Origin: Dictyophora rubrovolvata
Lineage: Eukaryota > Basidiomycota > Agaricomycetes > Phallales > Phallaceae
Reading direction: 5' to 3'
Assembly: GCA_029959195.1 (NCBI GenBank)
Contig: CP114125.1
Coordinates: forward strand, 1,674,001 to 1,738,000
DNA length: 64,000 bases
Position numbers and translations under genes: made by a program. Below are positions 37,816-54,536 of this stretch, piece after piece; positions within the stretch are counted from its first letter, which is position 1, and each line of letters begins with the position of its first letter. The notes under the pieces are model-generated. The model saw only the letters and a program-made list of their open reading frames with translations. It was not told where the DNA came from and did no database searches.

Positions 37816-38910
37816 ATGTTCCCCCAACCTATGGGTCTTGTTTATGATTTGAATCTTTTTTCGAGGAATTCGCATAAAATACAAGCCTCTGATCGTCGTA
37901 GAGTCAAGCCAACGAGCTACGACAAATACGGTTATCCCTTTGCGACCTTTGGAGGATCCTCCTATTACGACCCTGTCGTTCATGTTTTGCATGCGGAACC
38001 AGGCGTTGTAGTTAATTTTGTAGAGGGACCATCCTCACGACACCGCCCTTGGCCTCAGCCTCCGATCCCGGATCACAAATATAACCGAAACGGTGCTCGA
38101 TACTTCCAAGGCCGTGATCCTTTCGTGAACAACCCCAGGAGTTTCCCCAGCATACCACCACCACAACCGCTTCCCCCACCACCAAGAAATAATTATGAAA
38201 GCAGGCCCTTGCCGCTCCCTCCAGTCCCAAGTAATAATCTTCCGCCGTCCCCTCCATTCATGGTGGATGAGCACCATCCCGATGCACACTTTTCGATGCC
38301 CCGCCATCCACAACCATATTTCGGAGAAGAAGATGACGATCTGCTGGGACATTCTCGTCCCTCATTGCACGTAGCAGACCCAGTGTTCTTGGGTGCCCGA
38401 AACTCACCCCAGCACGTTCCTTCCTCCTTAGATGTTGCTCTAATCCCTAACTCACCCGGAATTTCGGATGGTTCTTTTCATTCTCCTAGCCTTTCTCATT
38501 CATCTCTCAGTCATCATCCTGATGATCATCGATATTATGATGCTTTACATTCTTCCGTTTCTTCCGATTCCCCTCCACCTTCCATCATCTCAGCTTCGCC
38601 GCGAGTCCGCCGATTTTCAGATTTTTCCATGCCAACAGCCAATATGCGATCCGTTCGTTTTCATGATAACCCGGTCTTACCTGACCATTGGGAGCGTCGC
38701 AAGGGCTGGTTTAATAGACGGGGAGACCAATTATGGGACAATGATGGATCTTACGTTGCCGCTCTCGAACGCGAGCAATATCCCGCCGATCTTCAAAACT
38801 ACCCGGAACCAGGACGGGGCTGGATGAACGAAGAAGGAACTGTAATTGATATGAAACGCCGGCTTATTCGTAAGAAACTGAGGCCCGTATTGAAGAAGAC
38901 ATCGCTATGA
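37816..38910 (+). CDS. Proline/serine-rich protein of unknown function (364 aa)
   Basis: One long open exon from ATG 37816 to TGA 38910; the true start may lie in an upstream exon, since the first 20 residues look weak. After YDKYGYPFATFGGSSYYDP comes a long disordered region rich in Pro (SIPPPQPLPPPPRNN, LPLPPVPSNNLPPSPP), His and Ser (SPSLSHSSLSHHPDDH). The last 80 residues change in character to a basic, Trp-rich, ordered block: LPDHWERRKGWFNRRGDQLW, DGSYVAALEREQYPADLQ, YPEPGRGWMNEEGTVIDM, then KRRLIRKKLRPVLKKTSL. I do not recognise the family. The proline runs suggest an SH3/WW or profilin partner, which is inference only. No membrane segment or signal peptide. Confidence 0.6.
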   Translation: MFPQPMGLVYDLNLFSRNSHKIQASDRRRVKPTSYDKYGYPFATFGGSSYYDPVVHVLHAEPGVVVNFVEGPSSRHRPWPQPPIPDHKYNRNGARYFQGRDPFVNNPRSFPSIPPPQPLPPPPRNNYESRPLPLPPVPSNNLPPSPPFMVDEHHPDAHFSMPRHPQPYFGEEDDDLLGHSRPSLHVADPVFLGARNSPQHVPSSLDVALIPNSPGISDGSFHSPSLSHSSLSHHPDDHRYYDALHSSVSSDSPPPSIISASPRVRRFSDFSMPTANMRSVRFHDNPVLPDHWERRKGWFNRRGDQLWDNDGSYVAALEREQYPADLQNYPEPGRGWMNEEGTVIDMKRRLIRKKLRPVLKKTSL

Positions 38911-39083
38911 AAATGGATCTTATGTTTTTGATTTTTTTACCACACGAGACGGCGTCCAATATTCATAATTCCCCCTGTATTACTTAACTGTAATTGTATG
39001 ATTACAAGCCCGGAGCCTGTTGTATAATATCCCTCATGCTTCATATTATTGTCTTAAGGCAAGTTCTCCGTACATCATATAAG

Positions 39084-42579
<3,496 letters not shown>

Positions 42580-42764
42580 GTCATGCAGTTGGCCGGGAAC
42601 AAAAACCACGGCGCGTTGTGGACACCGATGGACTGTTTAGCTGACATAAACTTGGGCGTCAAAGCCATTGTTTTTCAACCTTGTCCTCGCTGGTGTAGCT
42701 TGTGCGGATTATTTTCAAAACAGTCGAAAAAGACAAAGTAAATTGAGATAGGGAGGACGGGCTT
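42580..42764. promoter_or_regulatory. Shared divergent promoter of RecQ and CFT1
   Basis: Only 185 bases separate the two outward-facing start codons. The region is without a clear TATA box. The upstream untranslated parts of both genes must lie here, unless RecQ has a further 5' exon. Confidence 0.5.
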
Positions 42765-45700
42765 ATGCAGGGCTTGCGCAGGGAGCTTCTTCCTCCGAGC
42801 GGGGTTGAATATGCCACTAGTTTGAATCTGATTCCTAATACACTACGTGGAGACAGCTCTGGCAAGAAAACGTTCCGAAACCTTGTCGTCGCGAGGTCCA
42901 GTTATCTCAGAATATATGAAATACGTGAAGAACCAGCACCCTTGCCTATGGTTGAAAATGTTGGTACTAGTGGTCGGAAAGGAACTGAGGCTGTGGAGGG
43001 CGAGGTAGAAATGGATCATCAGGGCGAGGGTTTCGTGAATGTTGGTGTTGTGAAGGTAACTGTTTGTTTCTATCCAATGTTTTGTATGGTCGTTGCATTG
43101 TGTAATGAAGTGTCTTTTTCTCTCACTTTTGACTACATACGTGCGATACTAATAAATTGGTCTCTTCAAGTCCACCGCCTACAACCAAAATGTTGTTCAG
43201 TCGACAGTCACGCGATTATATCTCGTTCGTTCTCATCGGTTACACGGTTTTGTCATTGGTCTGGATCGCGTCAAAACATTAGGAACCGCTGTCGACGGCC
43301 TTGACAGGCTGGTTGTTTCGTTCAAGGACGCAAAGGTCGCTATCATAGCCTTCTGCCCAATAGTAACATTGCTGAAATCAACCCTTAACAGATTGCTATC
43401 TTGGAATGGTCAGAAGCTGTTTACGATTTGATAACGCTATCTATACACACTTATGAAAGGGCGCTACAAGTAATGAAAGTGCCGTTGTCTCTTCTTCGTT
43501 GGTCTGATATCCTTTTAGCTTTCTCATAACTCTTCTTCCCATCAAGCACAATTACGAATGGATCCCGATTCGCGTTGCGCAGTTTTATCTCTACCCAGAG
43601 ATTCGCTAGCTGTTCTTCCGTTTTACCAATCCCTAGTCGATTTGGATGTTGGAGAGCAAGACCAGATTCTTGGAAGGTTGTATTCTTTACAATCTCCCGA
43701 CTGCCCCCCGCACTCATTTGCGTCATTTTAGAGATGTCCCTTATTCTCCCAGTTTTATCATTACTCTTACAGAGATTGACGAGAAAATTCATAACATCAT
43801 AGACCTAACATTTCTGCCAGGATTCAACAATCCAACAATCGCCATCCTTTGCGAATATCAGCAAACTTGGACAGGGTATGTCTCAATTCCTACCTGGTAG
43901 TTTGGCTCGAATAATATATCTTCCCAGGCGTTTGAAAGAATTCAGAGACACCACTTCGCTTTTTGTGATAACCCTCGACCTCAACGCGCGGTTGTATCCT
44001 ATAATCTTTCAAGTACACAATCTGCCATACGACTGTTTAACAGTTCATCCATGTCCCACCAGCTATGGTGGAGTTCTCCTCGTTGCAGCTGACTCAATCT
44101 TACACGTGGAACATACTGGACGGATAACCGCAGTCCCAGCCAATGGCTGGGCTTCAAGAACAACGGACACCAAAATGATTGAAGACGAGTCTTCAACCGC
44201 TAGGGACATTGCATTAGAAGCATCAAAAATACTGTTCATCGACGATCGTCATATATTGCTTTTCACCAATCAAGGATATGTCTATCCTGTGGAAATAGAA
44301 GTTGAAGGCCGAGTTGTTTTAAACATCATCATTTCCCCTCACATCGCTCAATGCACTATACCTTCCGTCGTAGTCGACGTAGGATCCGATCATTTTTTCG
44401 TCGGCAGCACCGCCGGACCATGCTCTATATTGAAAATGCTACGAATATTGGAGGAACTTAAAGATACCGCCAATTCAAAAGCGATTGCTACTGAGACTAC
44501 CGATGCCGATATGGATTTGGACGACGGTAGGGCTTCGTTTGACTGTATTTGAGATTCTAGTATACTAACCCGTGAACAGATATTTATGGAGAGAAGGTCT
44601 TGGAACCTAGTGATGCCCAAAATAAAATGGCCAATGGTCATGGTGAAACTAGAACCGTTTTGCGATTAGCACTTCGAGACTCCCTCCGAGAGTATGGTCC
44701 AATCAGTGGTATGGTGTTTGGATTGGCACGCAATGGAGTTAGTATCTGCAAATTTTTGGCTCAAACCGTGCTTTTATGATTGGAAACAGGATCGTTACGT
44801 TCCCGAATTGGTGACTTGTACCGGTGTTGATTATCTGGGTGGTTTTACCCTATTTCAAGTGCGTGTCGTTCTGTTTTAACAAAGGATATGGATGGTATAT
44901 TCATTACGATTCAGCGGGATCTTCCGACACGGCTGAAACGAAAAGTTCACGCCATAGGAGGTAGTCGTGGGGTGTGGTCTCTTTCAGTACGGCCGGGATC
45001 CAAATCCGGTAGTTTGCACCCGGGGCGTTCAGGAATTCATGACGATGACTCAATCATCGTTAGTACTGATGCGACCCCTAGTCCCGGACTCTCAAGAGTA
45101 TGCGCTTATCTATTAGCACGTTGGCTGAAGTTCATATCATTATCAGATGGCTTCTGCTTCACGATCTCCTAAAAGCGATCCCGTGATTTTCGGACGCGTT
45201 ACTGTAGCTACCATTGGCGCAGCATCATTTTTCCAGCGAACTGCTATTCTTCAAGTCACAACAAACGCATTGCGTGTTTTGGAAACAGGTTCGTCAATCT
45301 AATACTTCGTAGTGTTTTCCCTTCCTTCATGCTTATTTTTACAGACGGAACAGAGCGTCAAGTCATCAAAGACATGGATGGAAACATGACCCGGCCCAAG
45401 ATCAGGGCTTGTAGCATATCTGACCCATTTATTTTAATCCTTCGGGAGGATGATACCCTAGGATTATTCGTCGGTGAAGCTGAACGTGGCAAGATACGCC
45501 GGAAAGATATGTCAGCCATGGGAGAGAAGGTAGTTTACGCCTTTTTCTCGCGTCATCTTCACAATCTGTAATTGTCAACAGAGTTCTCGTTACCTCACAG
45601 CATCCTTTTGTTCCGATCAAATGAACCTTTTCAAACTCGGCTACAATCCTAATTTGGTACAGAATAAAGCGAAAGGAAAAGGTCAAACAACTACACTAGA

Positions 45701-48226
45701 AGCCGCTACCGATTCCAGCAGAGGAACACAGTGGTTGCTTCTTTGTCGGCCTCAAGGGGTTTTAGAGGTCGATTTTCCTTTTTTATTATTTATCGCGTTA
45801 TGCTAATGATGTTCTGGTTTAATAGATATGGTCGCTTCCGAAACTTGGTCTAGTATTTTCAACGACGTTTTCTGTATCCTTGCAGGGTACATTAACGGAA
45901 TCTCTGGATGCCGTAGGGAAATCAGTGCCGGAAGATCCTCCAAGAAAACCCGACCCTTTTGATATTGAACAGCTCATTGTGACTCCCTTAGGCGAGAATG
46001 ATCCCTCCTTGCACCTCTTGGTATGTCTTTTATATTCACTCAGACATCATAATGTTCACTGATGTCATAATTCTATAGGTATATATTCGGTGCGCTCAAC
46101 TTGCAATATACAAAATTCACCCAACGACTGCGCCGCTTGAATTTCCATCACATCGGGAATCCAGTCTTTTAATTCAATTTACCAAAATCCTTTCAAAATC
46201 CCTCGATTCTTTCGATGAAAACTTTGAACAAGGCACATCGCATGAAAATAAGCGTATACAACGGCGTCTAATACCATTTAAAACTCAAACGAAACCATCT
46301 CATTCGCTAAACGGAGTGTTCTTTACTGGAGATAGACCACATTGGATTATCGGTACAAATCGAGGGGGCATCAGGTTATTTCCATCGGGACATCCGGTTG
46401 TACATGCCTTTACGACATGTTCCGTGTGGGGCTCTAAAGGTGATTTCTTACTTTACACGGACGAGGTACGTAACAATCCATCGTGCGAAGGTGGTGGATC
46501 ATGACGATGGTATATGTAGGGTCCATGCTTAATTGAATGGATACCTGATTTGTGTTTGGATGCCCCAATACCTTTACGCTCGGTACCCCGTGCCCGACCT
46601 TACACGAGCATCACGCATGATCCTTCAACCGGATTAATCGTAGCAGCGTCCTCATTAAAAGCCAAATTTGTATTATTCGATGATGATGGGGATCTCAGTT
46701 GGGTTCCGGATGGTATGCTATTTGATTTTGAGTTCTTGAAGACACCGCTGATGGCCTATAAGCAATGAACATTAGCGAACCAACGATGGAATGCTCGACG
46801 CTTGAACTCATATCTCCAGAAGATTGGACCACATTAGACGGGTATGCCCCATTTAGCTTTTTCTGCCAAGACTTATACCTTCCAGATATGAATTCCCCTC
46901 AAATGAATTCGTCAACGCAATCGAATGCGTTGAATTGGAAACACTAAGTACATCGACTGGACTCAAAGAGTTTATTGCTGTAGCGACTACTGTTTTCCGA
47001 GGAGAAGATCTGGCTGTCAAAGGGGCTGTAAGGTCTTTTCTTTAAATTTCCTACTTTCTTATCGACCACAATGCAGGCGTACATCTTTGAAATAATTGAA
47101 GTGGTTCCCGATCCTGTTTCGAAAAGACGCCACCGTCTACGCCTACTGTGTCGCGACGACGCCAAAGGAGCCGTAACAGCTATTTGCGGCATCAATGGTT
47201 ACCTTGTATCTTCGATGGGTCAAAAGGCACGTTAGATAATAAGCCGCTATCCCATGCATTACTCAACGGGCATTGAAAAGGTGTTTGTTCGTGCTTTTGA
47301 GCTGGACGAACGGCTCGTCGGGGTGGCGTTCCTTGACGTTGGAGTATACGTAACATCACTCAAAACGATGAAGAATATTTTGCTGATTGGTGATGCCGTC
47401 AAAGGGGTTTGGTTTGTCGCTTTTCAGGTGGGTTGTGTTGTGGGTTAGTCCTGATACGTTAAACTCTTTGGACAAATAACAGGAGGATCCGTTTAAATTA
47501 GCTGTCCTTGGAAAATATGGACAACAAACATCCATCTCCCAAGTTGATTTCTTCTTTAGGGATGACCAACTTTCTATCATAGTAGGAGATGAAGACGGCG
47601 TGATTCGCCTACTTAACTATGATCCTTTAAGTATGTCTTACGATATCATGCTTTTGCTTTCCTTATCAATCACTTTCCTTAGACGTGGAGTCTCAAGACG
47701 GGCAAGAACTCATACTGAATACCGAGTTCAATGGCCAGAGTGAATATCGTACATCTATCACAACTATATCCCGGACGAAATCAGACCTGCCATTCTCACG
47801 TTTGCTGATGGGTACGTTAAAGTGTTATTGGTCGGTCATCAAGCTAATGTTGGTACAACAGCATCAGTTGACGGGTCTCTTCACGTCCTGTTACCAGTCG
47901 ACGATACAGTTTATAAACGTCTGCAGCTTTTGCAGGGTCAATTGACCCGTAACGTTCAACACGTTGCCGGATTGAATCCAAGGGCCTTCAGGTATATCAT
48001 TTCCGTTTCCATTTTCATTTTTCACCTTTCATACAAGTGAACTGTTATTAGGTTTGTCAGGAACGAATATACCGCTCAACCGCTCAACAAAAGTATCCTT
48101 GACGATGGATTGTTAGATATGTTTGACGAGTTACCTGTGTCAAAACAAGTGGAGATGACTAGGCAGATAGCTTCGGAGCGAGCGATCATAGTAAAGGACC
48201 TTATAACGAACGCTGGATCCTGGTAG
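42765..48226 (+). CDS. CFT1: CPSF160 / CFT1, cleavage and polyadenylation factor large subunit
   Basis: About twenty exons from ATG 42765 (MQGLRRELLPPSGVEYATSL) to TAG 48226. Family blocks in order: FRNLVVARSSYLRIYEI, TRLYLVRSHRLHGFVIGLDR, LDRLVVSFKDAKIAILEWSE, SDHFFVGSTAGPCSILKM, and, in the C-terminal CPSF-A domain, GIEKVFVRAFELDERLVGVA, VTSLKTMKNILLIGDAVKG, VWFVAFQEDPFKLAVLGKYG, FFFRDDQLSIIVGDEDGVIR, LQGQLTRNVQHVAGLNPRAF and DELPVSKQVEMTRQIASER. This is the three-propeller scaffold that helps recognise the AAUAAA signal in pre-mRNA 3'-end processing. Length, about 1,400 residues, is normal. Shares a short upstream region with the RecQ gene. No breaks seen. Confidence 0.88.
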
Positions 48227-49561
48227 TTCTATTCACTGGAATATGTAATGTAAAAGTCCTATGTGCGAGTTGTCTATACATATGGTTTGGATGTATTGTA
48301 AATTAATATTAGTGATAGATCCGGTTCGGTTTGAAACCGATTTGAAACCAGTTTGGAACTGGTTTGACCGTGACTAAAGTCAATTATTCAGTGTTTTGGA
48401 GAGTGAAATAGACTCAGAACTATACATTTAAGCATATTATTCACACTTCCTCTCTCATATTACCGTTTTTGAGCTTTCTAGTCTCTGACATCCGGCAAGT
48501 GGAGGAGCCGGCGAGACATGAGTATTAAATTAATCATGTTTACGAAACATTAACTTTCAACAATTACTGCGTTAAATACGTCTCTTTTGATATGCGCCGT
48601 CAGGAGGTAGGCAGAGAAAGAAAGGGAATCAGTGTTTGTGTGTTCAGAGGGAAATAGTGAAGGGCATCATAAAACCGATGATATTTGTGTGATAGCTACT
48701 GGGTTTTTATATACAGTTTTAGCTAATTCCGAGTGAAAACGGAACTGCTATAATTTCAAAAAAGCTAAAATCAAGAAAAGACTATTGGAAGAGAAAATAC
48801 AAGGATAATAAATTTGAAAAAGGCTAAATGGTCCCTCGAAACGACATAGCCCTATGAACGGCGCATACACTGATTGCTTACAAATCCTCGCTTAGCCTAT
48901 TCGCGCACTCGACACTTTTTAAACCACAAGTCGCATTAATACTATAGTTCTACAGTACAGCGGCTGCGCGATGCATCGCGAGAATTCGCTTAGTCGCGGT
49001 CGGTTGTACTGCTCATTTTTGTCCATAAGCCTACGCTCTCCGCGGAAATCTCAAGCTCTATCTATGCCCGTGGAATGCGGTGCGTTAATCCTATGTATAG
49101 CTAAAATAGTATGTAGTATGTAATAAAAATTGGCACCCGGCAGTCTCAATAGAGATTATCAGGGTCCTACCGACACGTTGTCTTTAATCCGGGCTTTTTT
49201 TTATGCTTGAGCGCAGTATCGCCTAAGAAGGCATGAAATATTCCAGTAGCTTTTCTTTCGTACTACTTTTGAAGCCCAGAGAGCTTGGAAGACGGCCGTC
49301 GGAAACTGAAGTTGCTGAGACCAAACGAAATAAACACTTTACGTCAGCGCGGCATCGCCGAGACGGCCGAAACAGATTCCAGATTGCGGAACCCCGAGGC
49401 GATTATCAGCTTCCCCACTACCGTACGCCCGAGGCAACCTTTGACGAGTCCGAGCATGCTATATAAAGTTGCCTGAATGCTGCGGTCACCGTCGTGCTCG
49501 CTTTCTATCGTCTTTTCAATCTTTACTCTCTGGAACGAACGAACTTCGAAAGTTGATTTTG
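48227..49561. other. Intergenic, nothing recognised
   Basis: About 1.3 kb between CFT1 and the GMC gene. A 77-codon open frame at 49233 has no support. TATATAAAG near 49460 sits about 95 bases upstream of the GMC start and is a likely TATA box. Confidence 0.45.
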
Positions 49562-52500
49562 ATGGAGAATAAATTTGCTCGCGTTGACGATGTTGTGGAG
49601 ACAACCTTTGATTACATTGTCGTTGGTAAGACTGCATAAACTCTCTTAATTTTTTTTTGCGAGAGATCTAAAAGTTTTTTTATAAAGGTGGAGGGGTACA
49701 TTTTAATATCTACTGAAAATTACCAAGCCTTTGACTTATCCTCGTTTCGATCGCAGGTATCTGGTTCAGTGGTGGCAAGCCGACTATCAGAGAACCCTGA
49801 GAAGAATGTCTTACTTCTCGAGGCTGGTAAAGGACGTGGTGATGATTACTTCATCGGTGAGGCTAGATTACCCTCTCCTTTGTTCCGTCTATGAATGTAG
49901 ATTTTCAATACAGACAAACCTATGGGCGCCCTTTGGTTGAACGAACAATTGGGGAATCCCGATTATGAGTGGCTTCTTCAAACGGTTGGTATCCAGTCTG
50001 TATTTTTATAACTTAACTGCTAATATCTTGACCTGTTTTCAGCCTCCTCAAAAAAATATTGCTGACAGAGTCATAAACATTCCTATGTAAATATGATTGA
50101 AACATCGTCTTTTCTTCCTTAAAGCTTTGACCTTCTTCTCAGTGGGAAAGGGCTCGGTGGCAGCTCAAACATCAATATGCAAATGTGGCTCCGTCCAGGT
50201 CGTGAGGAGATTGATGGTAACTCTTTTCTTCTCAACATTGTGGAACGTTGCTGATTATCTTGATAGCATGGGAGAAGTTTGGAAATCAGGGGTGGGCATA
50301 CAAGGATTTGATCCCTTGTATCCAAAGAACCGAGAGGTCAGGACCGTTTTGTTTATACCTACTTGAGACTCCTCGAGTTATATATGTTCAACTGTAAAAT
50401 TCTTTTAGATTTCACCCTCCTTCTGCACAAGCTATCGAAAGCGATGCACTTGCAGAAGATCAACCTTGGTACGGAAAGAATGGTATTGTGTTTTTACGTT
50501 CTATTTTTGAAAGAAGTTTTTTTTGTAATTCACTACTTATCAGGCCCCATTTCAATCTCATATTGCGAATTTTCGACGGGGTTGGACAAATATTATAGAA
50601 ACGTCGGTTCCATTTTTTCCCCTTAATGAGAAATCCTGAATGTTTTTCAGACAGCCGAAAAGCGAGGCATACCCTTCAGAAAGGATCATGTAAGTTTTCT
50701 CTCCAGACACTTTGCAAGCGCTTACTGTACATTTTACCACAGGCACTTGGAGAGTATACAGGATACTGGAGCAATCCCCTTTGCATAGATCCCGAGACAA
50801 ACACTCGTTGCACTGCCTTCAAGGTTAGGAAAACTCAAGCGTATTGTAGCAACGACCCCACTCATGACTGCTTTAGGGCTACATTCTTCCAAACCTGGGT
50901 CGGAAAAACCTCTTCGTACTTACTGAAGCACAAGCAACCAAAGTGGTGACAAAGACCAATGATAATTCGAAAGAAGGTGTTACTGCTGAAGGCGTTGAAT
51001 TTGTAGTGGGTGGCAAGACGTTTGTTGCGCATGCAACGAAAGAGGTTCTTTTATGTGCTGGGTGAAGTCATTCATTTTATTATTCACCTAATTAATGTTG
51101 TTAATCATCCTTTTTTTCTCAGAGCGATAAAAACTCCACAAATTTTGGAGCTCAGCGGGATTGGAGGTCCAAAAATCCTCAAGCCCTTGGGCGTCCCCGT
51201 CCTTGTTGATCTTCCGGGAGTAGGAGAGAAGTTACAGGATCATTATTTATGCTTCAATCTCTCTTTTGGTACGTCAAAATATTTCTTCGAGTGATTTTAA
51301 ATTCAAAGAGAAATAACTGCTATTTTTTTCAACTAGAACTTAGCCCTGAGTTTGAGGGGGTTACACTCGATATCTTGAAAGATCCCAAAGAACTTGCGAA
51401 ACAAAGGAAATTATAGTACGTCCGCGTTTTGAGAGGTTCTTCAAATTCCGCTCAACCATATTCTCAAGTGACGAGAAAAAGCACGGTCTCTTGTCTTACA
51501 CCACACACGAAGTCATCTATACCTCAATCCAATCAGTCTCCCCCAAAGCAAATGAGATTATAGCACGACATGAAAAGGAATTTTCTGATCGTATTTCTCG
51601 TTTGAGCGATGATCCGGAAAGGGCTAGCTGGATGAAAGCACAGCTGGATATTCAACTCGCGAGCTTGAAAAATCCTAATCATCCCGAAATTGAGTACATG
51701 TTTTGTCCTTATCTTTTTGGCTCCCCTAGTACGTACATTCATAGTCTTTCTTATTGTTCCCGTGCTGAGCGTTTGTTTTTATCACAATCAAAGACGAACC
51801 CGAGCCCGGAAAGAAATATCTTACCATCGCGTGCTGCATGGTTATGCCATGGTCTCGAGGAACAACGGTACGTAATAATGCGGTCTACGCCTATGTTCAT
51901 ATATTTGTTTTTTATATTCATTCTTATTTTCGTAGCATATAACTTCAGCAGATCCTCTTCAAAAACCCGAGATCGACATGAACTTCTTCGACTATGATAT
52001 TGAATTAGACGTCCTGGTTGAGGCGTTCAAGTGGGCACGGCAGCTCAAAGATCATGAACCATTGAAGAGTATTATTGTTAAAGAAGTGAATCCAGGGAAT
52101 GACAAAATGATCACTGATAAAGAGATTCGAGGTGGGTCTTACTTCTTTGATATCAACCGCTCGTTCAAACAAAAAGCATGTAGATCATTTCAGGAGAACG
52201 ATGTTCACATTTTTCCGTGTGTCTCTCACTGGATGCTTACCTCTTTGTCATATTAAACCTTTTTCTATTCAGATCTGAGTGGAACAACCTCCATGCTTTC
52301 TCAGGACAAATTGGGTGTCGTCGATCCTAAGCTCAAAGTAGGAGTTTCAGTTGTCAAAGCCGTACATAATAACTAATGAACTGTAGGTTTATGGAACGAA
52401 CAACATAAGAGTTTGCGATTATTCGGTGGCGCCAATAGGCGTAGCCGTACATTCACAATGTCCGTACTAATCGCCGCGATCTTGTTTTTTATCTCAATAA

Positions 52501-52626
52501 TTGAACTTTCATATAGGTACAACGTATGGTATCGCGGAAAGAGGTGTGTATTTTGACTATAGCATTTTGCCTTCCAATTGACATTATCAAATTCTAGCCG
52601 TCGATATAATTAAGGCCGATGGATAG
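49562..52626 (+). CDS. GMC-family FAD-dependent oxidoreductase
   Basis: Start ATG 49562 (MENKFARVDDVVETTFDYIVV), TAG 52624-52626, about fifteen exons. The FAD-binding VVGGGVSGSVVASRLSENP is assembled from three exons, the middle one only 8 bases (49688-49695). Then NVLLLEAGKG, KGLGGSSNINMQMWLRPGRE (the GMC signature 1 region), IKTPQILELSGIGGPKILKP (signature 2), DLPGVGEKLQDHY, and the C-terminal VYGTNNIRVCDYSVAPIGVA followed by VHSQ, where the His is the expected catalytic base, and TTYGIAERAVDIIKADG. No signal peptide is seen, so it is probably intracellular. The group includes alcohol, aryl-alcohol and choline oxidases or dehydrogenases. H2O2 made by such enzymes could feed peroxidases, but an intracellular enzyme would not do so directly. 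Substrate unknown. Confidence 0.82.
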
Positions 52627-52989
52627 TTTCTTTTATTATTTGTGAATTCTACCTTGGCACGTGTTGATCATGGTCTTTGGATGCTGCGTAGATAGGGTTA
52701 TGTAGTTGATAAATGGGGTTATGTTTTTTGGATATTCAACTATTTAAAGGACTTTGTCCGAACAGAAAAACATGAAGAGAACTAAGGTTCGCGGTGGCTG
52801 TGCTGACTGCTGTCTCCGGGTCGATATCTACCGGTTTCCGGTTTCGGTGCCGATTCCGGTACCTACCTACCCATCCGAGTCGGTCTACGCTGCCCTTAGC
52901 GTCTGCTGGCATATCTTTCCTGACCAATTACTATCATACTTTGCAGGGAATACGCATAGAGTATCATAATCAGAACATAGGTAAAGAGA
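52627..52989. other. Short intergenic region between convergent genes
   Basis: 363 bases between the GMC stop and the CCDC6-like stop; nothing beyond 3' regions seen. Confidence 0.4.
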
Positions 52990-54363
52990 TTAAGTATCAG
53001 AATTAGCATTATGATCTGTTGTGACTGGCCCACTTCGACTCAAGACTCCAGTCTCCGCAACGCGATGACTAGATCTCGGTCGAGCAATAGGATCAATCAC
53101 CCCACTGCCACTAGAATGTCGAGAGGAATTAACCATAACGGAGGAACTCGGGAAAACGGGAAGAGAAGTTCCGTTTAAAGTTGGACTTGGCGGTATTGAG
53201 CGTTGATCGGTTGTACTGCCGCGTCGACTCCTGCTTCTACTCAAGTCTCGCAGGTTCCCTACTTCAGCAACACGTGCACCGGCCCTTCCGCTACGCGGAC
53301 TCCTCGTGTCGGTGGGAGATTGTGACATAGAAGTAAACTGGCTGCCTAGAGAGGAAGATAGCGAAGGGGGAGGGACCGAGGGATATGAAAGTTGCAGGGG
53401 AGCGGGAGCAGGAAACGGTGGAGGTGGCGTAGAGTGAAGAGATGCGGAGGACGGAGTAGTCAAATGCGTGGCATTAGAAACATATGAGGCTGGATTTAAT
53501 TGTGTTAGTGGCGAAAAGGGGAATGGAGAAGGAGATGATGATGGAGAGGCGGTGAGAGGTGTGTTGGAAGACGGATTATCATCAGACGGTTGTACTGTGT
53601 TCGCTCTGTGTAGCTGTGTATTATTTCTCGGAATAGGCACAGCTGATAGAGCAGATCGTGTAGACAGGAAGAAAGAGTTATTGGGGGAATGGGACGAGGA
53701 TCGGCGATGTAGAGACTGCGAAAACGGCTCTGACGCTGATCCAGGTAGACCAACCAAGTTATCGACAGATAATCCAAGCTAAACATAATGAGAAGATAAA
53801 GAAACAAAAGACGTGTATAAGAAAAGCAGTAGTGACTTACACGCCGTCGATGGTCAATAAGCTCTTCGCGGTATATCTCGTTCAACCTCGCCAGACGGAT
53901 ATAATCTCGTTCCGTGTCAACTAATCTGTTTCTCAAAGTTTCGTTCTCTGTCTTCATAGCTTCATAGAGAACTTCAGCACTGGGATACCTAGGATCTAAT
54001 CCAGATGTTGAATCTGGTGGCGGTGGTTGCTGTTGCGAAGAATCCGAGTCATCCGCGCTGCCGCCTCTCTGTCTCATCCTCAGAAAAGACAATTCACGAC
54101 TCAAACGATTAACCTGGGACTCTGACTCAGCCTCAAGAGCATTCTCAAGTGAAATCTTTTCTTCTCGCAGCTATGATCGCTCCTTAACCCGCTGAAGACG
54201 AAGAGAAAGGAAAACAACCTAAGCGCACCTGCTCCAATTTACGAGAAAGGACATTTATTATTCGCTCTTCTTCAGCCTCATAAGCGTTGATCAAATCCTC
54301 ACGATTATCTGCAGACGTCGAAGTGCTTGTTGACAAACGGCGAAGAATGGGCGAAGAGGACAT
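52990..54363 (-). CDS. CCDC6-like (DUF2046) coiled-coil protein
   Basis: Minus strand, three exons from ATG 54363 to TAA 52990. Exon 1 gives MSSSPILRRLSTSTSTSADN and INAYEAEEERIINVLSRKLE. Exon 2 gives LREEKISLENALEAESESQV, NRLSRELSFLRMRQRGG and a second coiled coil (VLYEAMKTENETLRNRLVDT, IYREELIDHRRR). The pattern AEEE..(V/I)N.LSRKL.QL..EK..LE..LE.E.E..VNRL is the DUF2046 repeat known from CCDC6. Exon 3 is a disordered Ser/Pro region of about 260 residues (PSSSPSPFPFSPLTQ, STPPPPFPAPAPLQL, several RSRS/SRR motifs). CCDC6 in animals is a coiled-coil scaffold linked to DNA-damage signalling; the fungal role is not established. No breaks. Confidence 0.78.
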
Positions 54364-54536
54364 GACGGTAGTCTTTTGAAGTTTGTCTCGCCGGCTTTAA
54401 AAAATCTGAGTTAGGCGCCCAGGAGATGGGTCCATAAGGTACAATACAATAGATACTACTACGTTCTCTCGCAAACAAAAAGGAAGATTATCTGACAATC
54501 CTAGTAAAGAAAATACCGAAGGGAAGAACGCATATC

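Noticed and set aside
49562-52626. GMC gene and the peroxidases as a lignin-degradation cluster
   Set aside because: They are about 15 kb apart with unrelated housekeeping genes between, and the GMC protein lacks a visible signal peptide.
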